The notes beneath the pieces were generated by a model, which had not been told where the DNA came from, did not search any database, and saw only the letters and a program-made list of their open reading frames with translations. A DNA stretch of 18,277 nucleotides, from assembly GCA_900548815.1 (NCBI GenBank), contig URLR01000039.1:1-18277 (forward strand), read 5' to 3'. This document shows positions 1-8,229 of this stretch, in pieces (within the stretch, counting starts at the first letter, position 1; each line of letters begins with the position of its first letter). This DNA comes from an uncultured Collinsella sp. GTDB lineage: Bacteria > Actinomycetota > Coriobacteriia > Coriobacteriales > Coriobacteriaceae. Position numbers and translations under genes: made by a program.

Positions 1-38
1 CCTTATCGTCGGCAGCGTCAGATGTGTATAAGAGACAG
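1..38 (+). other. Untrimmed Nextera Read-1 adapter (Tn5 mosaic end)
   Basis: Bases 6-38 match the Nextera Read-1 adapter, including the 19-bp Tn5 mosaic end AGATGTGTATAAGAGACAG at 20-38. Bases 2-38 recur as the exact reverse complement at 18241-18277. The outer CCTTA may be the inner end of a sample index (recalled, not verified). This is library DNA, not genome. Translating it gives the false N-terminus MCIRDR on the first gene. Confidence 0.97.
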
Positions 39-738
39 GCCCTACACCGGCGCCCTGCCCCTGATCGTCACCTCGTTTGCGGTCATGGCGCTCTCCACGC
101 TTATCGCGCTGCCCATCGCTATCGGCTCTGCCATCTTTGCGGTTGAGATCCAGCCTAAGTTTGGTTCCAAGGTCTTTCAGCCGCTTATTGAACTTTTGAC
201 TGGTATTCCTTCGGTCGTCTTTGGTCTGATCGGTTTTCACGTGGTCGTCGGCCTTATGAAGAGCGTTTTCCACGTAAGCACGGGCTTGGGCATCTTGCCC
301 GGCGCCATCGTGCTGGCCGTCATGATCCTGCCGACGATGACCACGCTTTCGGTCGATGGCCTGCGCGCCGTGCCCGACAGCTACCGCCAGGGCTCGCTCG
401 CGCTGGGCTACACCCGCTGGCAGACCATCTGGCACGTGGTGCTCAAGTCCGCCATGCCGTCGCTCATGACTGCGGTCATTCTGGGTATGACCCGCGCCTT
501 TGGCGAGACGCTCGCCGTGCGCATGGTCATCGGCGGTATCGAGGCCATGCCGACGTCGCTGCTGTCGCCGGCCTCGACCATCACCACCACGCTCACCACG
601 TCCATGGCGGTCTATGCCGAGGGCTCGGCCCAGGACGATGTTCTGTGGGCGCTCGGTCTGCTGCTGATGGGCATGAGCCTCATCTTCATCCTGATCATCC
701 ATCTCATTGGCCGCAAGGGGGCGAAGGCTCGTGGCTAG
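39..738 (+). CDS. pstC: Phosphate ABC transporter permease PstC (5' end missing)
   Basis: Membrane permease of the high-affinity phosphate importer PstSCAB; it pairs with PstA to form the channel and docks on PstB. About 232 residues remain, from PYTGALPL to the stop; the N-terminal membrane segment(s) lie beyond the contig end. Several hydrophobic segments are visible, and the cytoplasmic EAA-type coupling loop reads as AVPDSYRQGSLALGYTRWQT followed by a proline-containing stretch. The conserved TGIPSVVFGLIGF stretch is typical of PstC. The apparent ATG at 22 lies in adapter and is not a start. The gene overlaps pstA by 8 bases, implying translational coupling. PstS and any PhoB-type promoter would lie upstream, outside the window. 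Confidence 0.93.
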
Positions 739-1653
739 CACGCGCATCCACATTGACGAGGCGAGACTCGGGCGCGTCCAAAAGCAGGACCGCATCGCCA
801 CGGGCGTGCTGACGGCGATCGTCGCCATCGTCATGCTCATCGTCGTCTCCATGGTGGCCTATATCCTGTTTGAGGGCGTCTCGACGCTGTTCCAGCCGGG
901 CTTTCTCACGGAGCCGTCGCGCGCCAACGGAACGCAGGGCGGCGTGCTCTACCAGCTGTTCGACTCGTTCTACCTGCTGCTGATCACCCTGATCATCTCG
1001 GTGCCCATCAGTCTGGGCGGAGCGGTCTTTTTGGTTGAGTACGCGCCGGACGGACCCATCCGCGACATCGCCTCCACCGCCATCGAGACGTTGTCCTCGC
1101 TGCCTTCCATCGTCGTCGGCATGTTCGGTTTTCTGGTGTTCTCGGTGCAGCTGGGCTGGAAGTACTCCATCATCTCCGGCGCCGTCGCGCTCACCATGTT
1201 CAACATCCCCATCCTGGTGCGCGTGATCCAGCAGGCACTCGAGGACGTGCCGCAGGCCCAGCGCGATGCGTGCCTGGCCATGGGCCTCACTCGCTGGGAG
1301 GCCACGCTGCACATCCTGATCCCCGAGGCCATGCCTGCCATCGTGACGGGCATCGTGCTTTCGGCCGGTCGCGTGTTTGGCGAGGCCGCAGCACTGCTTT
1401 TTACCTCGGGTATGAGCTCGCCGGTTCGCCTGAACTTCTTGAGCTTTAACCTGTCGAGCCCCACCTGCGCTTGGAACGTGTTCCGTCCCGGCGAGTCGCT
1501 CGCCGTGCACATCTACAAGATCTATGGCGAGGGCAGCCCCGAGGCCCAGCAGATCGTCTGGGGCACCGCTGCACTGCTGATGATTTGCGTGCTGCTGTTT
1601 AACGTAATCGCCCGCATTGTGGGCAAGCAACTGGCAAGGAAGATGACGGCCGA

Positions 1654-1657
<4 letters not shown>
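731..1657 (+). CDS. pstA: Phosphate ABC transporter permease PstA
   Basis: Second membrane subunit of the Pst importer. The chosen start is GTG at 731, preceded by AAGGGGG (715-721) with 9 bases spacing, giving 308 aa, normal for PstA. A TTG at 707 would add 8 residues but has a weaker context. After a hydrophilic N-terminus come a strong membrane segment (about residues 25-50), a periplasmic stretch, and further membrane helices from about residue 80. The EAA coupling loop reads VPQAQRDACLAMGLTRWEAT. The SLPSIVVGMFGFLVF stretch parallels the equivalent one in PstC. It overlaps pstC at its start, and its TGA overlaps the pstB ATG (ATGA at 1654-1657), so the three genes are coupled. Confidence 0.94.
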
Positions 1658-2526
<869 letters not shown>

Positions 2527-2582
2527 TCCGGGACATGCTTGAGGCCCGTGGCGGCTATGGTTGCCGCGGGACTGATTGGAGA

Positions 2583-2618
2583 GGCGGGTCATCTCTTGTG
2601 AGAGATGGCCCGCCTTTT
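2583..2618 (+). terminator. Intrinsic terminator of the pst operon
   Basis: A 14-bp stem (2583-2596 with 2601-2614, one G-T wobble) closes a TGTG loop and is followed by TTTT (2615-2618). A weaker stem-loop lies just before it (CCCGTGGC at 2545-2552 with GCCGCGGG at 2563-2570). Together they end the pst transcript about 60 to 90 bases after the pstB stop. Confidence 0.9.
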
Positions 2619-2635
2619 GCTCTGCGACCGAAACG

Positions 2636-2670
2636 ACCACCACAAAGGGGACAGGCGCCTTCGTGGTGGT
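2636..2670 (+). repeat. 35-bp hairpin repeat, copy 1
   Basis: Arms ACCACCACAAAGG (2636-2648) and CCTTCGTGGTGGT (2658-2670) pair at 12 of 13 positions around the loop GGACAGGCG. The same element, inverted, occurs at 15302-15336 with 31 of 35 identical positions. It sits between the pst terminator and the ABC-F gene, about 60 bases before that start codon. It has no T-tract, so it is not an ordinary terminator. Confidence 0.85.
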
Positions 2671-2730
2671 TTGGGGTGGGGCTCGCTGCTATCATGGACA
2701 ACGTTGAATTTCTACGAAGGAGCAGGGCAT

Positions 2731-4590
2731 ATGGCGATTCTTTTGGGATGCGATTCCGTCAGCCTAGAGTTTCCCACCAAGCATATTTTCGATAGCGTGA
2801 CGCTCGGCGTGGGCGAGGGCGACCGCATTGGTATTGTCGGCAAAAACGGCGACGGCAAGTCGACGCTGCTGAGCGTGCTCGCCGGCACGCTGGAGCCCGA
2901 CGACGGCCGCGTGACGCACCGTCGCGGCACCACGATTGGTCTGCTCGGCCAAAAGGACCAGCTTGTCGACACCGATACCGTGCATCATGCCGTTGTGGGC
3001 GACACGCCTGAGTACGAGTGGGCGTCGAGCCCCCGCACGCGCCAGATTCTCGCCGGTCTTATTAGCGATGTGCCCTGGGAGGGCACGGTTGGCGAGCTTT
3101 CGGGCGGCCAACGCCGTCGCGTGGACCTCGCGCGCCTGCTGATTGGTGACTACGACGTGCTCATGCTCGACGAGCCCACCAACCACCTGGACATGCGCAC
3201 CATCAACTGGCTCGCGCGTCACCTTAAGGCCCGCTGGCAGCGCGGTCAGGGCGCCATGCTCGTGGTCACGCACGACCGCTGGTTCTTGGACGAGGTCTGC
3301 ACCAGCATGTGGGAGGTCCACGACGGCCAGGTCGATCCCTTCGAGGGCGGCTATTCGGCCTACATCCTGCAGCGCGTAGAGCGCGACCGCATGGCCGCGG
3401 TTACCGAGGAGCGCCGTCGCAACATGGCGCGCAAGGAGCTCGCGTGGCTGAGCCGCGGTGCCCAGGCTCGTTCCACCAAGCCCAAGTTTCGCGTGGATGC
3501 CGCTCGTGAGCTGATCGCCGATGTGCCGCCCGTGCGTGACGAGCTGGAGCTCAAGCGCTTGGCCGTGAGCCGCTTGGGCAAGCAGGTTATCGATGTGGTC
3601 GACGTGGACGCCGGCTATGCGGATGCCGATGGCGCGCCCAAGCAGGTACTCTCCGACGTGACCTGGCTCATTGGTGCGGGCGACCGCTATGGTCTTTTGG
3701 GCGAGAATGGCGCTGGCAAGTCGACGCTGCTCGACGTGATCCAGGGCAAAATTGCGCCCACGCGCGGCCGCGTGAAGATTGGCCAGACAGTGCGCTTTGG
3801 CGTGCTGTCGCAGCAGCTCGAGGAGCTCGAGCCCTTCATGGGCGACACGATTCGCGAGGTGCTCGGCAACTATAAGAAGTACTACGTCATCGACGGCAAG
3901 GAGACTTCGCCCGAGAAGCTCTGCGAGCGTCTGGGCTTTACGACGCAGCAGCTCTGGAGCCGCATCGGCGATCTTTCGGGCGGCCAGCGCCGTCGCCTGT
4001 CGCTGCTGCTGACAATCCTGGACGAACCCAACGTGCTCATCCTGGACGAGCCCGGCAACGACCTGGATACCGACATGCTCGCGATTGTCGAGGATCTGCT
4101 GGATGGTTGGCCCGGCACGCTGATCCTGGTGACGCACGACCGCTTCTTGATGGAGCGCGTGACCGACCAGCAGTGGGCGCTGCTCGACGGCCACCTGACG
4201 CATATGCCCGGCGGCGTGGACCAGTACCTGCGCCTGTGCAACGCCACCGCCGAGGGCGAGCCCGTGGGTGCGCCGAGCGCCAAGACCGGCACGTTCGACA
4301 CCGGTATGGCGGCGGCTGCTGCCGACAAGCCCAAGTCGAGCGGTCAGCCCAACGGCCTGTCCAACGCCGAGCGTCAGAAGCTTCGCCGCGAGGTGAGCTC
4401 GCTCGAGCGCAAGATGGAGACGCAGCGCGCCCGCGTTGAGGAAGCCGAGGCAGCAATGGCCCAGGTCGACCCCACCAACTACACGGCGCTGGGCGAGCAG
4501 CAGGCAAAGATCGACGAGGCTCACGCCGCCATGGACGAGCTGGAGATGGCGTGGCTCGAGGCGAGTGAAAAGCTCGAGGGCGAGGAGTAG
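2731..4590 (+). CDS. ABC-F family ATPase, Uup-like
   Basis: Soluble tandem ATPase without membrane segments. ABC-F proteins act on the ribosome; the Uup branch is also linked to ribosome assembly and replication-fork or branched-DNA tolerance. The start is ATG 2731 behind GAAGGAG (2716-2722), giving 619 aa; the frame is open further upstream but crosses the terminator and repeat. Domain 1: Walker A GKNGDGKST (37-45), signature LSGGQRRR (123-130), Walker B VLMLDEPTNHLD (143-154), H181. Linker about 215-285, charged and helical. Domain 2: Walker A GENGAGKST (324-332), signature LSGGQRRR (415-422), Walker B VLILDEPGNDLD (435-446). A charged C-terminal coiled coil spans about 543-619, as in Uup. 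The LDEPGNDLD in domain 2 also favours Uup over antibiotic-resistance ABC-F proteins. The HAD gene starts 6 bases after the stop. Confidence 0.9.
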   Translation: MAILLGCDSVSLEFPTKHIFDSVTLGVGEGDRIGIVGKNGDGKSTLLSVLAGTLEPDDGRVTHRRGTTIGLLGQKDQLVDTDTVHHAVVGDTPEYEWASSPRTRQILAGLISDVPWEGTVGELSGGQRRRVDLARLLIGDYDVLMLDEPTNHLDMRTINWLARHLKARWQRGQGAMLVVTHDRWFLDEVCTSMWEVHDGQVDPFEGGYSAYILQRVERDRMAAVTEERRRNMARKELAWLSRGAQARSTKPKFRVDAARELIADVPPVRDELELKRLAVSRLGKQVIDVVDVDAGYADADGAPKQVLSDVTWLIGAGDRYGLLGENGAGKSTLLDVIQGKIAPTRGRVKIGQTVRFGVLSQQLEELEPFMGDTIREVLGNYKKYYVIDGKETSPEKLCERLGFTTQQLWSRIGDLSGGQRRRLSLLLTILDEPNVLILDEPGNDLDTDMLAIVEDLLDGWPGTLILVTHDRFLMERVTDQQWALLDGHLTHMPGGVDQYLRLCNATAEGEPVGAPSAKTGTFDTGMAAAAADKPKSSGQPNGLSNAERQKLRREVSSLERKMETQRARVEEAEAAMAQVDPTNYTALGEQQAKIDEAHAAMDELEMAWLEASEKLEGEE

Positions 4591-4596
4591 ACGAGG

Positions 4597-5367
4597 ATGA
4601 TCAAAGCCGCGTTTTTCGATATCGACGGTACGCTGCTGAGCTTTAAGACCCACCGGATTCCGGCGTCGGCGCAGCAGGTGCTCGACAGCTTTCGCGAGCA
4701 GGGGATTGCGTGCGTGATCGCCACGGGCCGTCCGACCTACCAGATGCCGGACTGGCTGTTCGACCTGCGCTGGGATGCGTACATTACGCTTTCGGGCCAG
4801 CACTGCTTTGATGCCGAGGGGGTTTACCGCAGCTGCCCGATCGATCCGGACGACGTCGCGGTGATTGTGGACCAGGTGGCGCAGGGGTGCTACGACTCGC
4901 TGTGCATGCAGGGCGAGAACTCGTTTGTGAACCGCCTGTCCGAGCGCGTGGTGACGGCTGGCAGCAACGCGGGAATCGTCTACCACGAGGAGCCGTTTGA
5001 GCACGCCTTTGACGCACCGGTCTACCAGTTCTGCGCCTTTGTGGACCCGGCCGACGAACATATCGTGACCGACGCCGTGTCGCATTCGCTCACCACGCGC
5101 TGGTGCGACCTGTTCTGCGACATTATTCCCGCTAACGGCGGCAAGGACCTGGGCGTGGCGGCGACGCTGGAGCGCCTGGGCATCGACGCGAGTGAAGCAA
5201 TTGCCTTTGGCGACGGCGAGAACGACCTGTCGATGTTCTCGGCCGTGGGCACAAGTGTGGCCATGGGCAACGCGCAGGATACCGTGAAGGCCGCGGCGAC
5301 CTACGTAACGACCGCCGTGGACGATGACGGCATCTACAACGCCGCGAAGCACTTTGGATTGATGTAA
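4597..5367 (+). CDS. Cof-type HAD-superfamily phosphatase
   Basis: Predicted cytoplasmic phosphohydrolase of the HAD IIB (Cof) group; relatives dephosphorylate sugar phosphates, FMN or similar small molecules, and the substrate here cannot be read from sequence. It has 256 aa with all four HAD motifs: I DIDGT (8-12, nucleophile D8), II T43 in IATGR, III K183 in NGGKDLGV, IV GDGEND (205-210). The cap domain lies between about 80 and 180. It starts 6 bases after the ABC-F stop, with ACGAGG as a close ribosome-binding site, so the two are almost certainly co-transcribed. A terminator follows at 5391. No functional link to the ABC-F partner is evident. Confidence 0.9.
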   Translation: MIKAAFFDIDGTLLSFKTHRIPASAQQVLDSFREQGIACVIATGRPTYQMPDWLFDLRWDAYITLSGQHCFDAEGVYRSCPIDPDDVAVIVDQVAQGCYDSLCMQGENSFVNRLSERVVTAGSNAGIVYHEEPFEHAFDAPVYQFCAFVDPADEHIVTDAVSHSLTTRWCDLFCDIIPANGGKDLGVAATLERLGIDASEAIAFGDGENDLSMFSAVGTSVAMGNAQDTVKAAATYVTTAVDDDGIYNAAKHFGLM

Positions 5368-5390
5368 CTGTGGGTCGGCACCCGGCGCCT

Positions 5391-5426
5391 GGGGACACTC
5401 CTTGCGGGGCGTCCCCATTTTGTTTT
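5391..5426 (+). terminator. Intrinsic terminator after the HAD gene
   Basis: GGGGAC (5391-5396) pairs with GTCCCC (5411-5416). Inside, CTCC pairs with GGGG through one wobble around a TTGC loop. The T-rich run ATTTTGTTTT follows (5417-5426). It ends the ABC-F/HAD transcript and separates it from the regulator leader. Confidence 0.82.
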
Positions 5427-5447
5427 CGTCCCGCACGTTTTGTGAAA

Positions 5448-5532
5448 CACGGCTAACTTTTAGGCAAAGTAGTAAGACATGGGCAACTTTTGCGGTAAAG
5501 TTAGCCGTGGAAAGTATCCAAAGGCTAACTAG
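5448..5532 (+). promoter_or_regulatory. Operator-rich leader of the DtxR-type regulator
   Basis: A perfect 13-bp inverted repeat, CACGGCTAACTTT (5448-5460) and AAAGTTAGCCGTG (5497-5509), frames this leader. Two further related half-sites are GGGCAACTTT (5481-5490) and GGCTAACTAG (5523-5532). GTTAGCC/GGCTAAC resembles the core of the DtxR/IdeR box, so autoregulation by the downstream gene is likely. A weak promoter, TTGCGG (5490-5495) with TATCCA (5515-5520), could straddle the right arm. The stretch TAGT, four bases, CATGGGCAACT, one base, TTG (5470-5492) recurs before the exporter at 12026. Confidence 0.68.
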
Positions 5533-5554
5533 CAATCATCGCGAAAGGCGGCCC

Positions 5555-5944
5555 ATGGCCCTACGTGAATCCGGAGAAGACTATCTCGAATCGATCTACG
5601 TTCTGTCGGAACGTCAGGGCATCGTGCGCTCGATCGACGTTGCAGAGTACCTCGGCGTAACCAAGGCGAGCGTTTCCAAGGCCATGGCGACGCTGGAAAG
5701 CAACGGCTATGTCGAAATGGGCAAGCGCGACGTTCATCTGACGGAGCGTGGTCTGGAGGTCGCTCGTCAAATGTGGGAGCGTCACTGCTTTTTCGTGGGG
5801 CTGCTGGAGGATGCGGGTGTTTCGGCTGAGGTCGCGTCGCAAGAGGGCTGCCACATGGAGCACTGCCTAAGCGAGGAAAGCTTCGAGAAACTGAGGGCGA
5901 TGCTGAACCGGGGCGAGGCGACGGGCCAAGCGGCGGAATCCTAA
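5555..5944 (+). CDS. DtxR/MntR-family metal-dependent transcriptional regulator
   Basis: Cytoplasmic DNA-binding metal sensor. ATG 5555 lies behind AAAGG and gives 129 aa, the size of the short MntR-type proteins that lack the C-terminal SH3-like domain; an open frame further upstream would cross the operator. A winged helix occupies about 8-65, with recognition region VTKASVSKAMATLESNGYV. Metal ligands line up with B. subtilis MntR D8, E11, H77, E102, H103 as D9, E12, H77, E102, H103. The MntR E99 position is C99 here, as in DtxR C102 (pattern GCHMEHCLSEES). The binding site is therefore mixed, and Mn or Fe cannot be chosen from sequence alone. It is monocistronic; no transporter gene adjoins it, and likely targets include itself and possibly the exporter at 12026. 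Confidence 0.88.
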   Translation: MALRESGEDYLESIYVLSERQGIVRSIDVAEYLGVTKASVSKAMATLESNGYVEMGKRDVHLTERGLEVARQMWERHCFFVGLLEDAGVSAEVASQEGCHMEHCLSEESFEKLRAMLNRGEATGQAAES

Positions 5945-5964
5945 CGAACCCCCAGTAGCGCGGA

Positions 5965-5983
5965 GTTCGCGCAAAGCGCGAAC
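5965..5983. other. Short perfect hairpin after the regulator gene
   Basis: GTTCGCGC and GCGCGAAC pair perfectly over 8 bp around AAA, 20 bases after the regulator stop. No T-run follows, so termination would not be canonical. A smaller nested stem lies next to it at 5993-6019 (GGAC, GGCC, CTTTC loop, GGCC, GTCC). Nothing coding is seen in 5945-6223. Confidence 0.6.
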
Positions 5984-6080
5984 CAGCGACCGGGACCAGC
6001 GGCCCTTTCGGCCAAGTCCATTTCAGCAAAGGAACCCCGCCAGCAAGCGATGCCCAAGAACTGCCAGCTACGTCACCGCA

Positions 6081-6207
6081 GGCCGGGGCCGGGCTTGGTT
6101 TTGAAAACATTCCACAGCGCGAGGCCCGCCTTTCCGTTGCTCCGCAGGAGCAGGAAAGACGGGCCTCATGCGCGAGGACGTTTTCAAAACCAAGCCCGGC
6201 CCCGGCC
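6081..6207. repeat. 127-bp nested palindrome with 28-bp perfect arms
   Basis: The arms at 6081-6108 and 6180-6207 are exact reverse complements over 28 bases (GGCCGGGGCCGGGC then TTGGTTTTGAAAAC). A second structure is nested inside: GAGGCCCG (6121-6128) with CGGGCCTC (6160-6167), CTTTCC (6130-6135) with GGAAAG (6153-6158), and TGCTCC (6138-6143) with GGAGCA (6147-6152) around GCA. It lies between the convergent ends of the regulator and the ATPase, 17 bases from the ATPase stop, so it could act as a two-way terminator. Its size and perfection also fit a small palindromic repeat element. No clear target-site duplication is seen. Confidence 0.9.
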
Positions 6208-6223
6208 GGACAGCCCACGAACG

Positions 6224-8176
6224 CTACAGGTTCTTGACACCCATCGCGCGCATGGCATTCAGGATGGCGATGATCGCCACGCCTACGTCGCCGAACACGG
6301 CAAGCCACATGTTGGCGATGCCCAGCGCTGCCAGCACAAGGATCAGCAGCTTAACGCCCAACGCAAAGATGATGTTCTGCCAGACGATCGTCATGGTCTT
6401 GCGTGCCACGCGGATCGCGCGGGAAATGTTGGACGGCTTGTCGTCCATGAGCACGACATCGGCGGCCTCGATCGCAGCGTCAGAACCCATAGCGCCCATG
6501 GCAATGCCAACATCGGCGCGCGTAAGCACGGGCGCGTCGTTGATACCGTCGCCGACAAAGGCGAGCTTGCCCTTGCCCGATTCGGCTGCCAGCAGCGCTT
6601 CAACACGCTCGACCTTGTCGCCCGGCAGCAGCTGCGCGTGGAACTCGTCGAGCCCCAGCCGCTTGGCCACCGCAGCAGCCACTTCCTCGCGGTCGCCCGT
6701 GAGCATGACGGTGCGCTTGACGCCGGCGGCGTGCAGGTCGCGGATCGTCTGCTCGGCATCGGCCTTTATGGTGTCGGCAATTACAATGTGGCCGGCATAG
6801 ATGCCATCGACTAGCACGTGGAGGATGGTGCCGACGACCTCGCAATCGGGCGCTTCGACTCCGGCCGCGGAGAGCATCTTTGCGTTGCCAACGACGACGT
6901 GCTTGCCGTCGATGGTTGCCGTCACGCCATGGCCCGCGTCGTTGGTGGAGTCGCTTACGCGCTTGGGGTCGACCTCGCCCTGGTAGGCGACACGTACGGA
7001 CTGCGCGATGGGGTGATCGGAGAACGACTCAGCAAGGGCTGCGACTTCGAGCAACGACTGCTCGGTATAGCCGGCCTCGGGGTGTACCGCGACCACCGAG
7101 AACGTGCCGTTGGTGAGGGTGCCCGTCTTGTCAAAGACGACGGTGTCCACGTCGGCGAGCGTTTCGAGGTAGTTAGAACCCTTGATGAGAACGCCTAGCT
7201 TGGATGCGCCGCCGATGCCGCCAAAGAAGCTGAGCGGCACGCTGATCACGAGCGCGCACGGGCAGCTGACGACCAGGAAGGTCAGGCCGCGCAGGATCCA
7301 GTCGGACCAGGCGCCGGTGACCAAGCCGCCGCCAAGCGCGAGCACCGCGGCCGCGCCGGTGACGGCGGGCGTGTAGACGCGGGCAAAGCGCGTGATGAAG
7401 TTCTCGGTACGCGCCTTCTTTTCGCTGGCGTTTTCTACGAGCTCCAGAACGCGCGCGACAGTGGACTCGCCAAATGGCTTGGTGGTGCGCACGTGGATGA
7501 GCCCCGTCATGTTGATGCAGCCGCTGATGATATCGTCGCCGGACTTGGCGGGGCGGGGGACTGACTCGCCCGTGAGCGCGGCGGTATCGAGCTGTGTCTC
7601 GCCCTCGACGATGACGCCGTCGATAGGCACGCGCTCGCCGGGCTTGACGACGATGACGGTGCCCACGGCGATGTCATCGGGGAAGACCTGCTCGAGTGTG
7701 CCGTCGGGTTGCTCGACGTTGGCGTAGTCGGGTGCGATGTCCATCATGGCGCTGATCGATTTACGGCTCTTGCCCACGGCGTATGCCTGGAACAGCTCGC
7801 CGACCTGGTAGAACAGCATGACGGCGGCGCCTTCGGCCATGTGCGGGTCGGTATCGGGGAAGAGCACCATGGCAAACGCGCCGATGGTCGCGACGGCCAT
7901 GAGGAAGCTCTCGTCGAACGCCTTGCCGCGGCGGATGTTGTTGTATGCCTTTTGGAGCACGTCGTAGCCGGCAATCAAAAACGGCACGAGGAACAGTGCG
8001 AAGCTGGCGTAGATGTCGCCCGGGGTGCCGAATGCGGCAGTGAGGGTGCCGAGCTCATCGAGGGCGTACACCACGGCAAAAATGCCCAGCGCTACCAGGA
8101 TGCGGTTGCGCTTATGCTCGAGTGACTCTTTTTTCTTGCGCTTCTTCTTTTTCTTCTTGGGGTCGGCGGTGGCCAT
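6224..8176 (-). CDS. P1B-2-type heavy-metal ATPase (Zn/Cd/Pb exporter)
   Basis: Membrane ATPase predicted to export Zn2+, Cd2+ or Pb2+. ATG at 8176 sits behind GGGAGGA with 8-base spacing, giving 650 aa. Motifs in order: TGES (202-205, actuator), SCPCALV (304-310, metal-binding CPC), DKTGT (349-353, phosphorylated D349), the HP locus SDHP (386-389), and GDGINDAP (542-549). K609 in the seventh and D630 in the eighth membrane helix have the same 21-residue spacing as ZntA K693 and D714, the P1B-2 signature. The usual N-terminal HMA domain is absent; in its place is a very basic tail (PKKKKKKRKKK, residues 6-16) before the first helix. A separate HMA protein is encoded upstream. It carries its own operator-like site at 8200-8223. 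Confidence 0.95.
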   Translation of the reverse strand: MATADPKKKKKKRKKKESLEHKRNRILVALGIFAVVYALDELGTLTAAFGTPGDIYASFALFLVPFLIAGYDVLQKAYNNIRRGKAFDESFLMAVATIGAFAMVLFPDTDPHMAEGAAVMLFYQVGELFQAYAVGKSRKSISAMMDIAPDYANVEQPDGTLEQVFPDDIAVGTVIVVKPGERVPIDGVIVEGETQLDTAALTGESVPRPAKSGDDIISGCINMTGLIHVRTTKPFGESTVARVLELVENASEKKARTENFITRFARVYTPAVTGAAAVLALGGGLVTGAWSDWILRGLTFLVVSCPCALVISVPLSFFGGIGGASKLGVLIKGSNYLETLADVDTVVFDKTGTLTNGTFSVVAVHPEAGYTEQSLLEVAALAESFSDHPIAQSVRVAYQGEVDPKRVSDSTNDAGHGVTATIDGKHVVVGNAKMLSAAGVEAPDCEVVGTILHVLVDGIYAGHIVIADTIKADAEQTIRDLHAAGVKRTVMLTGDREEVAAAVAKRLGLDEFHAQLLPGDKVERVEALLAAESGKGKLAFVGDGINDAPVLTRADVGIAMGAMGSDAAIEAADVVLMDDKPSNISRAIRVARKTMTIVWQNIIFALGVKLLILVLAALGIANMWLAVFGDVGVAIIAILNAMRAMGVKNL

Positions 8177-8199
8177 GACTCGTATCCTCCCATTTGAAT

Positions 8200-8223
8200 G
8201 TATGAACACTCGCTCACATAATT
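8200..8223 (-). promoter_or_regulatory. ArsR-type operator before the metal ATPase gene
   Basis: On the plus strand this reads GTATGAACACTCGCTCACAT and continues AATT. It matches the operator downstream of the arsR promoter at 17 of 20 core positions (ATGAACA..CGCTCA.ATAA). It lies 24 bases before the ATPase ATG and after the HMA stop, so the ATPase may have its own regulated promoter. No clear -35/-10 pair could be assigned. Confidence 0.65.
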
Positions 8224-8229
8224 TCGCGA

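Noticed and set aside
707..730. TTG start for pstA
   Set aside because: GTG at 731 has AAGGGGG at proper spacing and keeps the normal short overlap with pstC.
2605..2730. Upstream extension of the ABC-F frame
   Set aside because: It would translate the pst terminator and the hairpin repeat. ATG 2731 has a strong GAAGGAG site, and the protein then begins as ABC-F proteins do.
2764..5535. A 923-codon open frame on the minus strand
   Set aside because: It lies opposite the ABC-F and HAD genes, which have all family motifs. Long antisense frames are expected in GC-rich codon-biased DNA, and its translation shows no recognisable domain.
5529..6308. A 259-codon minus-strand frame across the regulator and palindrome
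   Set aside because: It overlaps the real regulator gene and the ATPase end, and translates the palindrome arms. The composition is Arg/Pro-rich with no domain.
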